Origin: Bradysia coprophila
Lineage: Eukaryota > Arthropoda > Insecta > Diptera > Sciaridae
Assembly: GCF_014529535.1 (NCBI RefSeq)
Contig: NW_023503409.1
Coordinates: 7,688,390 to 7,752,389 of the forward strand
Reading direction: 5' to 3'
DNA length: 64,000 bases
Shown: in pieces, positions 12,801 to 27,300 of the stretch
Position numbering within the stretch: the first letter of the stretch is position 1
How the letters are laid out: each line of letters begins with the position of its first letter
The notes under the pieces: generated by a model
Databases searched by the model: none
What the model saw: the letters and a program-made list of their open reading frames with translations, nothing else
What the model was told of the DNA's origin: nothing
Translations under genes and position numbers: made by a program

Positions 12801-15800
12801 CAATTACAACACAATGTGATAATAGACCCTTGCCATATACCAAAAACTAATTATAACAACAGGATGTAGGATCAAATCTTAATGAGGAACTTATCAGCTA
12901 ATGAAACGAAATACTTTTGGACGTGTGTGTAGATGTGTGAATTTCGTTTCGGGAAATATTTTATTTTTGCGTGCTAACCTGAGCCAAAATTTTATGGACT
13001 TTGGAACATTGAGAATGGTTCAGGGCTGATTTTTGGCATGTGCAATTTTGAAAAATTCCGAGAAATTTTTCGAAATTTTCAGAACTATAAACAATTATAA
13101 TTCCCAAAAATAGACCCTGGTATGGTTGGTAGCTATGAAGATAAATATTTATATTTTTGGAAAGGATAATGTTGCATGTCTCGGAGCTGATATATTTGCA
13201 ATTAGCAGTGCAATTAAAATCCACCACGTAGTTCGTATTCACTACGAGTCACCCTAGCGGAATGGAAGCTAAATTATAATACGATTCTGATTACATGTTT
13301 TTAAGGAACTACACGAACTAAACCTCTGACGAGTTTTAGTTTTATGTACATTAGTGCTGGCTGATGGCATAAATATTTATGTTTTATGGTTCTATTAAAA
13401 ATGCAAAACAACAATAAAATCTACTTATACTTACATTTTCATGTTGAATTTTTCATTCATATATGAAAGTACAGAAAAGTTTATTGGAGTTCACGGGTAC
13501 GATTAACCATTAATATCTATGACACCGATGTTATAGTTACCTTTTTTTGATCAGCGTACGTTACATTAGCCGCGATTGGTATGGGGTGTTCTAGCCCCCA
13601 TGGTAATAATAATTTTCTATTAAGTTATTTTCCTCCACAAAATTTATTAAATTACGACAATGGCTATAAGTGATTGCCACAAAACCGATTGAAAAAAAAA
13701 ACTGTAGGTAAAAATCAGGATGTTACAACAACAATAACATCGAAAAGTTCTTCAGTAAAAGCTTCTCATGAAAAACAATTAATAATTGGTAGTAGCTCCG
13801 TACAAAAATACAATGATTGATTAACACTAATACGACCATTCTGTGATGTATACCGATTACTGAAAGAAACGAAAAAAAAAACGGAAAATAAATTATTGCG
13901 TTACATACGATAAAGCAACTACGGTTCATGGATGGATTACATTATATTCGTTAAATGAATTCAACAAATGAAAGCATTCGATAATAAATGTTCGTGACTC
14001 AATAATTGTTTGGCTCACGCAACTGCCAAAATTCTGTGTACTCTACACATATCTACGTTACAGTACAAACAGCTTAAGTTCATAGAGCTCAAGCGTCATA
14101 AGTAGCCACTAAACGAAAATGTTGAACTGCATATTTTGCCTTTGGTTCAGGTTAAACAACTCTAAGTTGGATATCACTCGTTTTTTCGCTTAGGACTAGC
14201 AACAAGAGTATTAAGCAAAAATGTTGTTGAATCGATGAAATGTCCAGCGTCCACACTGACGACATTCGATATTTAAAATTCGGTAATTGGTCACGAACTA
14301 TGCAAATAAAATAGATAATTAATCCATTTGCCTGAGCCGTAGATTCTATTTTTATTTCTGCGAAATTTAGTTGAATCGCATGAAGAAAGCTCTAATTTTA
14401 TACTCATTAAGCACACATTCGCGTGCACTAAATTATGTATGGCATAAATGTCTTCGAATGTGATTTCTATCGAATAAAAACAGTTTCCGGTGATTGGGGG
14501 TACACTTAATATGGAAACATGTAAATGTATACATCATATACCACTTATTATGTGGTTAACTCTCCAGTTATTGAATAAATAAGCTTGCTAACCGGTCCGG
14601 TATGTGTTCACCATTTTGTGGGTTATAAAATATTACTAAAAATTATGTTTGGTCAACTACGCTGTAATCGGTTACGGGTCGCAAAGAAATTCCAAGTGTG
14701 AAGTTGCCTTTTTTTTCTATCTCGAGTTTAGTCGACTGAAACACGCATAAGCGTTAAATAACGAAATCAACTGAATATTAATTCATTTATGGAAATGAAA
14801 ACAAACTCATGAACAGCATATTACCATACACACATTCTGGTTGGTTTGGTTGATTATACTTGATTTTATGAAACCATTTTATTTGCACACAATATATCGA
14901 TTGTCATCACAGAACTGTCGATCCAATTAAGCAAATTAATAAATACAGCCGGGGTTCACGGTGGTGCATATCCGTGAAAATTTGCTATAAGGATGCATTT
15001 TACCGAAAAAATATAAAATGAAAACCAGTTGCAGATGCAATAAAAAATTGTATACAGCTTCATGGTTTGTGATATGCTGCTGCACTTGTTTATTATTTTG
15101 TTCAGCGAAACATTTTTTACTGCAATGAATCGTGTCGTCGGTAATTCATTTTTAATTGGATTTTTAGTGACAAAAGTTTATTTTATAATTACTCTTCCGG
15201 AACAAAAAGAAAATAAAAATTTCCAATTACGGTATGCATGGAGCTTTAGTAATTAAGTTCGTAAAAGATTTACATTTTCCTTGATTTTTCTCGTTTTCAA
15301 ATCATTTTCATGACAATGATTTTCCATTTAGAGAAGCACAGTGCCAACGTACTGTTAGTAGTTCCAGTGATAAAATTTTTTATTTAAATTTAATACAAAG
15401 AGTCATAAGCTAAGCATTCCTATTCAATCACATTGGGTTGCAGAATAATCTTTCTCAGAAATAACTCGATTCACAGATTTGTATGACAGAAATTGCGTTA
15501 TAAATAAAATTGAAAGGTGCGCTAGGCCATATTAAAAGACAAAGAAATCGAAAGCATTCCTCATAAATCTTTCAGATTTTTTTCATCGTGATGATGTCAG
15601 ATTAATCTAATAAAGTGTAGTTTGGAGTTGTGGCAGTAGAATTGATTTTTTCTCTCAGTATTCCATATTCCTTTGTATAAAGAGATCACCACGTGACGTT
15701 ACTTGTAAAGAGTCACGAAAGTGTGGTAAAAAGAAATTAATTTTTCTGCAAAATGGAAATTGTTTTCCATCAGAACGAAATGTGAAACACTTTACGCTTC

Positions 15801-18800
15801 AACGAGAATATTATAACATGAAAATTGAATGAAGTTTGTGCTTTCCTTTTTCTTTTTTTTTCTACATCCGTTTGTTTCATTTCCATTTTTCTCGATAAAT
15901 TTTAAATGTTTTCGATCTTCCATTTTTCAGTGAAGTGGAAGTTAAGTTCTTAACATTTTGAATGAACCTGAACCTATTATTAATAATAAATTTCTGATAG
16001 ACAAATAGACAGAGAGTCGACGTGCATATCAGTCAGTACTAAAGGCTTCGGTTTGATACATGTATGTCATACTGCTACACTATACTTAAGACGAAAAATG
16101 TTTGCCCAACAACTTTTATTTTATGTCGGAGGTCCTTAAAATCAAAGAAATCAAAAATCCACTCGAATACCACTTTTTAGAAGTCATACGGGCACTAATT
16201 GGTGCCTATAGTAGAAATTCGAATAAAAAGTACGAATTGGTGCCCAGAGGATTTTTTAGAATTGGTATTGGTGTTCACCCATCGTCATCGAGCTCTGTAC
16301 ACTGGACTTTTATGTACAAATTTAGACGTATCACTTATACCAGTGAAGCAATCGGTCATTTTTCTCTCTTTTACGCGAAAAAAGAGAGAAAAAGAAAATT
16401 ATTCAACTGGGCTCGATGGGTGACACGTCAAAATGTGTATATAAAAGTCCAGTTGACTAGGAACAAACCTGTTAATTTAACTGAGCTCAATGGGGCAATG
16501 TTTTTGACATTCTCGTTTTACATACTGTACTAATGCTTACTTTCCTCTTACCAAAAAAGTACTCCGTGTGAGAGACAAAATTGAATTTTTTCAATTTTTC
16601 CTTTGTTTATTTGACAGCTTGCTCTCACTTTTTGTTTAGTGGAATGGACACTTAAGTCACTTAACTAGATTAAAGGAATTGAGAGAAAAATGTGGTGAAA
16701 TTGGTCAGTCATAAAATTGAAAATGTGAGCCCCTCTATGAATTATTTCAGTGAGAATGTCCAAGTTATTGGACCAGTTAACTTATTACTATTCATAACAG
16801 CAACATTTCAGTTACTTTAAATGTTTTGTATTTCGAATATTCAGTTTGTTGCGATGCAAGGACCAACAAAATCTCATTCAATTACACCAACTTTCTCGCG
16901 ACTAAATTACTGCTGCAGAATGTTAATGAGTGCAGACGTAATCCGAAAACGTAATGTCACACAGTGTTTTAAAGTTCAAACAACTCTAATGCATGTTTTC
17001 AGCGTGCAATATATCCGTTACATCCATGTCGTACGTACACACTATAATAACATATATAATAAGTGTTTCGAATCGAATCTATTATTAACGACAAAGTTAT
17101 TTTAGGGACAGATGAAGCGAGATTCCTTGTACGCTTTTGCACTTTGAAGAACAGTTTAAAATCTAATTATAGTACTTGCTGTGTTTAGAAAACATTTTCA
17201 TCTAGATATACATTTCTGCTCGATATACCGAAATCTCATTTTGAAATTATTTATTTGTTTCTTGTTTGTTTGTTTGTCTGTTTCTCACTTCGAGAAATTT
17301 GTCAATATTTGCTTCATGCCAGTGTAGAAATAATTTCGAGCCATTTGATGCTAACTTTAATCATCAACGTTAAATGTTTTCTTTGAGCGAGAGTAATTTT
17401 AATTTCCGAAATGAAACTTCTTTTTAGTTCATTCCGAAAACGTTTCTCAATAATAAAAGATCTCTAAAAAGCATAGGACATCAAACTGCCAATTAAGAGG
17501 CTCCGAGCGAACAGTTTTGATGCGAACCGTCAACTGTGGCGAAATGCATAATTTCTTTGGACTAATATAGGGTACAGAGTTTGACTTCGTTGACATAGTA
17601 TAGCTTGTGCGAGCTTAAAGTTTGTACTAGGTGGTACATAGTGTTAACGTCACAATAACATTCACGCACAAATGAGATGCAGTCAAAGTTCCCGGAGATT
17701 GCAAATTTCTTGCATGTTATGCACTATTTTAAGCAAAACGTCGATGTTTTGACATTGTTATGATAACCACGGAAGAGTAAAATAAACCAGTGTCCGTTAG
17801 AGATGAAAGGTCAAAATAAACTTGTTCTGCGTTAAAAGCTCGAATGAACTTGTTTTCCGTTTAGTAGCGCCCCTTTGATCGTGTTTTCAATCAATCTGAT
17901 TTAAAAAAAGATCTGATTTTATAAAAAGAAAATTCGTCACAAGCTGAAGTAAAAGGACAGATCAACGTCGAATTGAATGAAATTGGATGAAAGAATGGCG
18001 AAACGAGCGAAGAATGGAAATAAGGTATGTCTAAAAGCAGTTCCAACTTAAATATGCTCCCATGCTTCAGAAGTTGAATAAAAGTGACAGAAAAAGAGAA
18101 TTGTTTTTTATTGATCTTTAAAAAATGTCGGCTGTTTGCCTTCTGCAAACGATTGGTCAATTTTGATCGCTTTTTATTGACTGACTGGTAGGCCTATCTC
18201 GACCCGCCCGGATTATTGGTTCATAAGAGTAGTCGTCCGTCCCGAGTTTCGTGTATGTACATACAGCCCGCTGCCAACCTTGTAGAGCTAAAAAAACCCT
18301 CGGTATTGACATTGTATAAGACCAAGGCTGTATACTGTGTTGGAAGGCAGCACCATTTTTTTAGAAACTACCGTGCGCACTTTTCCATTTTAATTTTTGT
18401 AGAGCTACATTTGTCGATGTGATTAATTTCGGTGCGTATATGACTGACCGTATGATAGGACATCAAACAATAAGATGCAAATACTATCGGTGAAAGACTT
18501 TTGTGCTTGTTCCCTTGACTGAAAGTCATGGGTCTTACGGATGATAAACACTCTAAAATGTTTATCACACAATGTTCACTACTTTGATTGAAAATACATG
18601 AATGTATGACCAAAATCCTTAAATACAGAAAATGTTTGTCACGCTTTGTTCATTCATTGATGATAGCACGATAACTTGAGCAATTCTCAGCGGATTTCCA
18701 ATTTTTTTTTTTTATTCTACGAGAAATGAAATTCCTGAGGTTAAGTTCGAAGATGGGCTAAAACGGACGGGGGATCTTTGTGATATTCCCAGAAGAATTT

Positions 18801-21800
18801 TCGTTTCGACGCTTGAAAACAAGATAACTCAATTAATTTGGAACGGATTTCCAAAAACGTTTTTTTAATCGATGACGACTGAAATTTCTGAGGCTAGGTT
18901 CGTTAATGGAAAGTATTGGAGTAGCAATCTAGAAGGTATTTTGAAAGAATTTTTTTGAGTGATTTCGTTGTAGTTGTTTGTATTTAAAAAAAATGAATGA
19001 GTGTGTGCTCTGCGGCCAGAGCGAAGCGAGGGCTGTAATCCACACGAAATTCAAAATGGAAAGTGCAGAGTTCTTTCTAACGTAGCGTCATTTTCATACA
19101 ATGAAGCGTTGGAATGTATTTTTCGGTTCACTTTTTCATCGAATCGTTCACTTAAAATTCAAATTTTAGGCACAGTTACGGCGTGAATATGATTCATATT
19201 TTATGACTTGCGATCGTTTGACTTAGCTCGCCTTGTTTATTCTAAAAATTTGTTATGAATAAAATAAAATTTATAAAAAAAATAAGTCAGGGTGGAGATT
19301 CTCGTAATTTCGTAACTTTAAGAATTCGTAACCTGACAGTTTTTATGGGAGTTTATTCACGCGACTGTCAAGCTACGAATGTTTATGGTTACGACCGCAT
19401 GAGAATTGATTTTTATGATATTTTTGTAACAATCGCAAACATCTATTGATCGAGAAAATTAAACAGTTAAGGGATCTGACGGCCTAGCAGATTTATGTAT
19501 ACTTAAATATGTTTCTTCAATTTTTGGTAGTGCGTCTAAGCTGTGCTCTCGAAGCCTCTTAAATTAATTTTCTGATTGAAGGTGAACCAGCTCAAACACA
19601 ACATTAATATTTAGCGAAACACTATCTGCCGTTCGAACAAAAGGTCCCTTGAAGCTGTCGCTTCCTTTTCTCTTCCTTTTTTCTTTTGTTCAACAATCCG
19701 GACCATTTATCGATTTTTTTTTGCTCAACCGAATACACACCATGTGGAAAACTGGAGATAATCTTTCGAATTCGACAATTTTATTTGTTTTGTTCCGCAA
19801 CAAAATGCCAGCGCAGATACTTGGAACTTGGAAGACAATGTATAGTTTACAATATTGCGGGAAAATGTGGTTCGTAATGTTTTCCAAAAGAAAGTTTTGA
19901 ATACAAAATGTATGTAATTACGGCGTTGTTGTATAGTCACGAAAACATCGCTGAAAGGGAGTACACTTTAACAAAGTTATTTACGGTGCAAGTTGAGTTG
20001 CAAAACAATAGAGCACATAACATTGTATAACATAGACATATATACGGCTGCTTCTAATTATCTGATAAACGTTCGATATAACAAGTACGGCGAAACACTA
20101 TAGCGCTCATTAATTCTGTCACTCATTAGCTAATAAAGTGTGGGGTACGGTAACAAACTTTAATTTTATTTATGTGGGAAAAGTATGGCGAAAATATTCA
20201 TTTCATCTTTCTCTTGTTGGTAAATTAAATCTTTTCCAAACTTGCCTAACGTTCGGTTAATGTAGGAGGCGTTTAAACATTCATCTCTCGTGGTTACAAA
20301 CTTTATATTCATGTACTTTGAAGCCTCGACACTCACAAACAATATCTTAATTTTCCGTTTACACTTTTTGTTGTTTTGGTTGTAAATCTCTAAACAAATG
20401 TACGTACGCGTTATGGAGATAGTCAAGTTCACGTGTAAGACAAACTTCTAGATTATTATTTAAATGTCTCAACTGTTTGAAATAGTAGTTGAGAGTATGT
20501 TTGTCAGAAGTTTTCCGTAAGGGTTACGTTTCGTCCGCATTGATAGAGTCGGACGATGCAGCGTTTTCCACAGATGATAGGAATTTCGGTGAAGACTTGG
20601 AATGATCACTCTTATTGCGATGGCATTACGTTCATATTTTATTCATTTATGGACATCCATTTAAGCACGTTATCGCTTTATTTCCTCGAATTAAATCTAA
20701 ATAGGTACTTGAGTGTGAAGTATTTTTTTTTGTACAAACACCGCATCCCACATAAATTGAATAACATTGAAAATTTACAATGTTTCCTCTCTTTACGTCT
20801 TTTTTTCTTTCTTCTTTCTGAACCATAGGCTGCCGATGTTCAATGTTAAACAAGAATGAAGAATTCCTATAATGTATAAGGGTAATGATGGTTTTTGATG
20901 GATACAATATTGCTTTGGCGGAAGTCGTTTCATTTTTTTGTCTTCAGTCGAATAAAAGGAATTTCATCTAAAGTTAATAATTCAGTCATGAATTTACCAA
21001 ATAAAAAGGAAGCTACAAAAATCTTTTGTTTGTTTGGTCGGATTGTACAGTCATATACTATATATATACGAATACTTCTGTTTTTTACGTGCCCACGTTA
21101 TTGGCGCTTCTCTATAATATTGCGATGTGTAATTCAATTTTTAAAATCTCAAGTTATTGTACAAATTAAATTGAATTTCCTGAAAATGACAGTGAATTGA
21201 ATGGTCTTTCGTTCGATTTTCTTTTTTGAAGAAAAGAGCTTATTTGAATCGTTATTTGCGATTGTGATTTATGTTCCTTTGAATATTTATTTAACTCAAT
21301 GCAAATATTTGTATGCAACGGCTCACCATCTTTCCTTTCTCTCTCTTCAATATTTTTAGGGGTTATAAACCGTGGTGATTCATTTCGGCGACGACGGTCT
21401 CGATCGAATAGCTTGGCACCGACCAGCCCCATGTCATATCAAGCACCTGCCGAAGTTGCAACACGAAACGGACCAGTTGATTCATATCGTGTTTTTATGC
21501 TAGGAGCGCCGGAGGTGGGAAAAAATGCATTGATTTCACAATTTCAAACATCCGAGTGTATCAATGCCTACGAAGGGCCTGGTAAGTATATTAGCTAGTA
21601 AAATAGTGTATTAATCCCGTGTCAGTGTTTCACTTCGACCATTACCTTGGATAATTGTATCACCTCCAATCAGGGCCTATTATTTGGGAATTAATTCCCG
21701 AAATTCCCAAAATTCCCAAATATTCCCAAATATTCCCAAATATTCTCAAATATTCCCAAACATTCCCAAAAATTCCCAAATATTGAACTGAAGTGAAGAA

Positions 21801-24340
21801 GTCGTCTGTAGAGACGCAGATGTCTTTTCACTCAGGAACTACCCTTTAAATATTTGAACGATCAGTGGATATTATCCTTATAAACTTTTTAATACACAAA
21901 ATGACCTGTTTTAAGCCGATGGAGGAACCCCAAAAGATTTAAGTGTTAAGTGCAATGAAAATAACACTTTGTTCATAAGGAATATGCATTGACATTGCTT
22001 ATCACGTCAAGCACATTACGTCCGAGGTTCCAAATTTTTGGGAATATTTGGAAATATTTGAGAATATTTGGGAATATTTGGGAATTTTTGGGAATATTTA
22101 GAAATATTTGAGAATTTTTGGGAATATTTGGGAATATTTGGGAATTTTTGGGAATATTTGGGAATATTTGGAAATATTTGGGAATTTTTGGGAATTTTTG
22201 GGAATATTTGGGAATATTTGGGAAGTAGAAGATTGAAGAAATGTATGCGATAGAAAATACCTGCTGTAATGTCGCTGTATATTCCTAAGTCACTCGTGAA
22301 CAGCTACTCTTAGCTTTCTTTTGAATTTCGACTGACCGAAATCAGCGTTTTTTTCCCAGGACTTTCTTATATACTATCACTACATATAAGAAAGTTCCGA
22401 AAAAAATGGGGCTGATTTCGGTCAGTCGAAATTCAAAAAAACTCTAAAAAAAACTTCTGATGGATGTCATTAAATGTCAGTGGCATTTAGACACGACTCA
22501 TAAAGCCTGGTTTATAACAATACAAAAAAAGAAACCTAACATTTTGGTAGAATATATTCAAAAGGATTAATTTTTTGGAATTAATTCCTAAATATTCCCA
22601 AAAATTCCCAAATATTTCCAAAAATTCCCAAATATTCCCAAAATTCCCAAATATTCTCAAATATTCCCAAAATTCCCAAATATTCCCAAAATTCCCAAAT
22701 ATTCCCAAATATTCTCAAATATTCCCAAATATTCTCAAATATTCCCAAATATTCCCAAAATAGATTCCCAAATAATAGGCCCTGCCTCCAATAGATTTTA
22801 ATTAGAATTGAACGGATCACGAAATGTTCAACCGTGAAAACGGATACACTGTGTTATGAATCGTCGGACATATCCAGCATGAAATGTTGCTCATGTAACA
22901 GTTGTTAGATCCAATAGTTCAAATTATTCGTGCTAACGGGTACACTACCAGAAGATGAAAAAAACGACTTGATACGGTGTTCAATATTCAAAACTTGCAT
23001 TTACCTATCTCCTAAAATTGTCATAAATAGAAATGTACTTCCCATGAATTTCTAAAATTGGAACACTTACAGCATATACATGAACCGAACACATTTCAGT
23101 TTACCTACATATTTTTAACCATCTATTTTCACATTCACTTGTTTTATATTATGGTTCATATCACATGTACTACACATTTATTTATAGGTTCTTTGAACAC
23201 CCCGAACTTATGTTTTGTACAGGCACTCTCTTGTAGCGTTGATGGATTCTAATTTACGGTGGTAGACGAGAGAAAAAAAATGTACAACTTGCACAAAGTC
23301 AAAACTTTGGATTTAGGATACAAATACCATTTATAATTAACCTCTGTATGATTCTGAGGCTACATTGCTGGAAAGTGGTAGATTTTATCTGTAGAGAGGA
23401 ACTCAGGTCTGGAAAATTTATTTATTGAAGTTTTCAGAGTAAATTGTCATTCCAAATTATGTTTAAAATGCGGAATGAACGCAGAGTGGAAATACAAACG
23501 ACTGAAACCCATGTGGAAAAGTTCATCGAATGTAGAACATAACAGGACAGAAATTAAAGTCGAAAAGTACCTATGAGTCCTCTTTACGATCAATTTTTTT
23601 TCAGTGTTACATTTTTGTATGAAAATTTTCGAACAGAATCAACGCTCTTCTAGCAAAACTGTTTCGGATGACAGCTGCCAAATAGATTACTACTTTGTAT
23701 GAGAAAAGTTTCCACATTTTTTTAGAGAGCCAAAATTTGTATGATTTACTGTCCAGTTTAAGTACTCAATTTAGAGCACCACTCATGTTTGCAGTGCGTT
23801 GACAGAAAGCTCTATTGTGTTCGGTTTATAAAATATTTCACTTGGGATGGCATATGGAATCGCTGGGATTTTTCAATCAAATCAAATTTCTGGTTACCTA
23901 CCCTGATGATTAGCCTACATTTTGGCACCCAGAATTTCACCTGAAAATCTAGTGTCACAAAATTTGTCGAAAATTATTCTATATGCAAATCTGTTCGCAC
24001 CTTGCCTGTTAACCTTAATACTATAAATTCATGAGAAACGTTGTGTATCATTTTCTGTCTGAATGCTTGAGTTATTTGTTCAAACCTAATCATTCGATTG
24101 ACAATGAATGAGTAACATACACACATGAATAAAATTGGTTTTTTCTTTTTCTTTTTTCCTTTTTAGAAACATCAGGAGAAGAAAATATATCCATAATATT
24201 AAATGGAGAAGAATCTGAATTGAAATTCGTTACGGACAGGCGAGGAAGCAAGGTATGTACAAGTGCACACAATATGATGTTTAATGAAATTTGCCACAAT
24301 AGTAACGCTCTGGCATTTAGATCATTAAAAAAAAGGAGGA

Positions 24341-24371
<31 letters not shown>

Positions 24372-27300
24372 TAAAAAGGAAGAAGAAAAATAGGAAATTG
24401 TTGAAGTGGAAAATTATTTTACTTAAAATGGTTGTTTTTTGCGTTTGGTTTTGCCTTACGTGAGTTTTTCAACAAAAGTTGTTGATGCTATTAACGCTGG
24501 TAGTTTATTGGAATTTATATGGTATACGCTTAAGTGTGTTTAATTCCATAAACGTTTTATGTGATGTTGGTTTGATGGAATATTATGGGAAAAAGTTACC
24601 TGCGAACGGGACAATTTAATTATAAACGATTTTGCACCTAATAGAACGTATAATAGGACCACTTCGTATAAGACGTTGCTTGATTAAGTTATTATCACAA
24701 TTTGTTTGAGAAAATTACGGTGAGCTATATACAACGATGATTTTTCGCTGCATACACGTCTGCTTTGACCATCTTTATCGTATTACATAGACGTAACATA
24801 AAACAATTCTTTTGTGATCATGTCCGGAGCGATAGCGGAGGACTTGACGCAGTCTAACTCCCAAAAAAAGAACGAAGAAAATTTTTTGAGACGCGGCAAC
24901 TGTGTATGGGCGAGAATTCTACTTTCGCCAAAATGTCCAATATCGTAACCAAATTATTTTTGAAATATTCTCACTTGAAATACAAAGAAATGAGCTATCA
25001 CAAGCCTACCAAAGTGCTTGGGAACCGGATATATTGCGTTTTCCAAGTCGTCATTTACAGTACAAATACAAGAAAAATGACATTCTCCACACAATCAAAA
25101 TCTTTCAACTTACTCTGTATGTTTCTATATCTATCTATCTGTCTATCTACCTATCTATCGATGGTCGATCTCGGAAAATCCGCAGCCAATCTCCATGAAA
25201 CTTTGCAGGAACCTTAGTCAGGCCATTAGAACTTAAGTTTCATTCATAATTATCCCAGGAAAAATCAGAATTTTGTGGAATTAATTAACTAATTTTCGGA
25301 ACAATTTCTCTCATATAAAAATGTACAGCCATTTTGTGTTGATAGTGTTGTGAAGTTGGTTGTAATTTGGTAGAAATTTCAAAATTCAAAGTTTTTGAAT
25401 ATTATAGTTTACATGATGGGTAATTAGAAAAATTTGGTCACTTTCGGGATATGTTGGGCAGCTGGAAATATTTGGTCACTTTCAGGGTCAAATTTTCAAA
25501 TTTCGTCAAATTTTCGATTTTCGTCAAATTATCGATTTTCGTCGACGGTTATTCAACAATTAGATTCAAAGACACATATCAAATGTTTCAGGCGTTAAAT
25601 CGTTTCGTTTGTATTTTTCGTTTGAATTTATCACAATCGTGTCAAATGAGTCGGAAGTTAGAAATTAACTTTGTCTTATATTTTATAATGAGCCATTATA
25701 TCCAACGGAGTAAATTTAAAATTGTCATCACAAGCACTGGTAAAAATCCGGCAACAACTGAAGCAGTACCACTAGCAATAGCACAGCCACGTTCTACAAG
25801 CTCTACTCGCAGTAGTTCCACTTCCGCACGTCCCTGTTCAGCACCAGTACATGTGGATTCGTAAGCTGCAATAGCTCTTTCCATGCAATCTATCATAGCT
25901 CGAATCGCCGCACACTCATCGTTGCCTGGATTTGCAGCACTAAAACAAAGTGCAAAGTGTAGATTTGCATCCGGGCAATGGGTAAAACTGTTTCGGAAGA
26001 AAAATACGATTAGATGACGATTATAAACGGTCGACCTTTTTTCATTACAATTCACTAATAGTTGCCCCGTTTGTGTTTTGATTGTTTGTTGATTTCAGCG
26101 ATTTAAATAATGATGCCAAATCTGGTGTCGAAGTATCAATAGCGGATCCACCAACAGCAGCAACTACTCCAAATACCGCGAGAATGGTAAAAAAGACGAA
26201 CTTCATTGTAATAAAAAAAAAATTGAATTGGTACTGACAACTTTGTGCAAACTAATGATATCAGCAGGGATCATCAACATTTTATTTTATCGATGTTGGA
26301 CATGGATTTATCTTTATCTTTCATTTGTTGATTAGTAATCGCACGTTACAATCCAATCGCATTTGTCATCTGTGCCTTTTTTCAGAATTAAATATCGATA
26401 AAATGATAAATCATTCAAATTCGAGAGAAATTTCCGCGGGAAGCCACTTGAAAGCAAACAGTGAAGTAGCTTTCTATTTATAGAATTGGCAGACAAATTT
26501 TTAATTTGCAAATCCCTTACTTAAACACAGTTCTAGCGCTCGTTATTTTCGAAGCATATAATATAGGGCGATTTTCCTTTTAGACTTTTGGCCAAAATCC
26601 CTGACCTCAAGGAGTGATTGTGTCCGTGGGTTATTTTGTTCATGACTTGGTTACTGTTGAAAATTTAATGACATTTTGCTGATTTATGGTTTTCCTGTCA
26701 TTTCTAATTTGTGTTTCCCGATTTTTGTCTCCCGAATCTACAAGAAAAGTGTGACACAGTCTTTGTAGTACAATTTCTAAAATGAATGATACCGCTGGAG
26801 TTGACGCATATTTTTTTGGTAAAATTTTGTTGTTTTCAGTCAAACTTTTTTGGTAAAAATTATTTGGCAGATGATGAGGAAAACTAAGCCAGCTTGTTTG
26901 AACTAATTGAGTGTAGAATTTATTTTTTGCATAACGAAGCTGAAAGCGACACCTCTAGCGATATCATTCATTTAAGAAATTGTATTACAAAGACTGCGTC
27001 ACACTTTTCTCGTAGATATTTTGTTGGGATGCTATTTAATTGGGAAAGTTTAATTTTAAAATGATATAGATCGGCTTACATATTGTGTGTTGGGGGAGTA
27101 GGGAGGAGTGATATTATATAGCTCCGTAATTTTTACTCAAAGACAATTAGTCGACTGAAAAAATGTCAGTTTTTTTTCTTTCTTATTTAAAATTTAAGGG
27201 TAGATTTTTGTCGGAAATTAAATTAAGAATAAATTGTCTTCTCACGGAGACTCAAGTTTCATTTTATACATTGAGTTTGTATGTAATGACGTGCTTAATT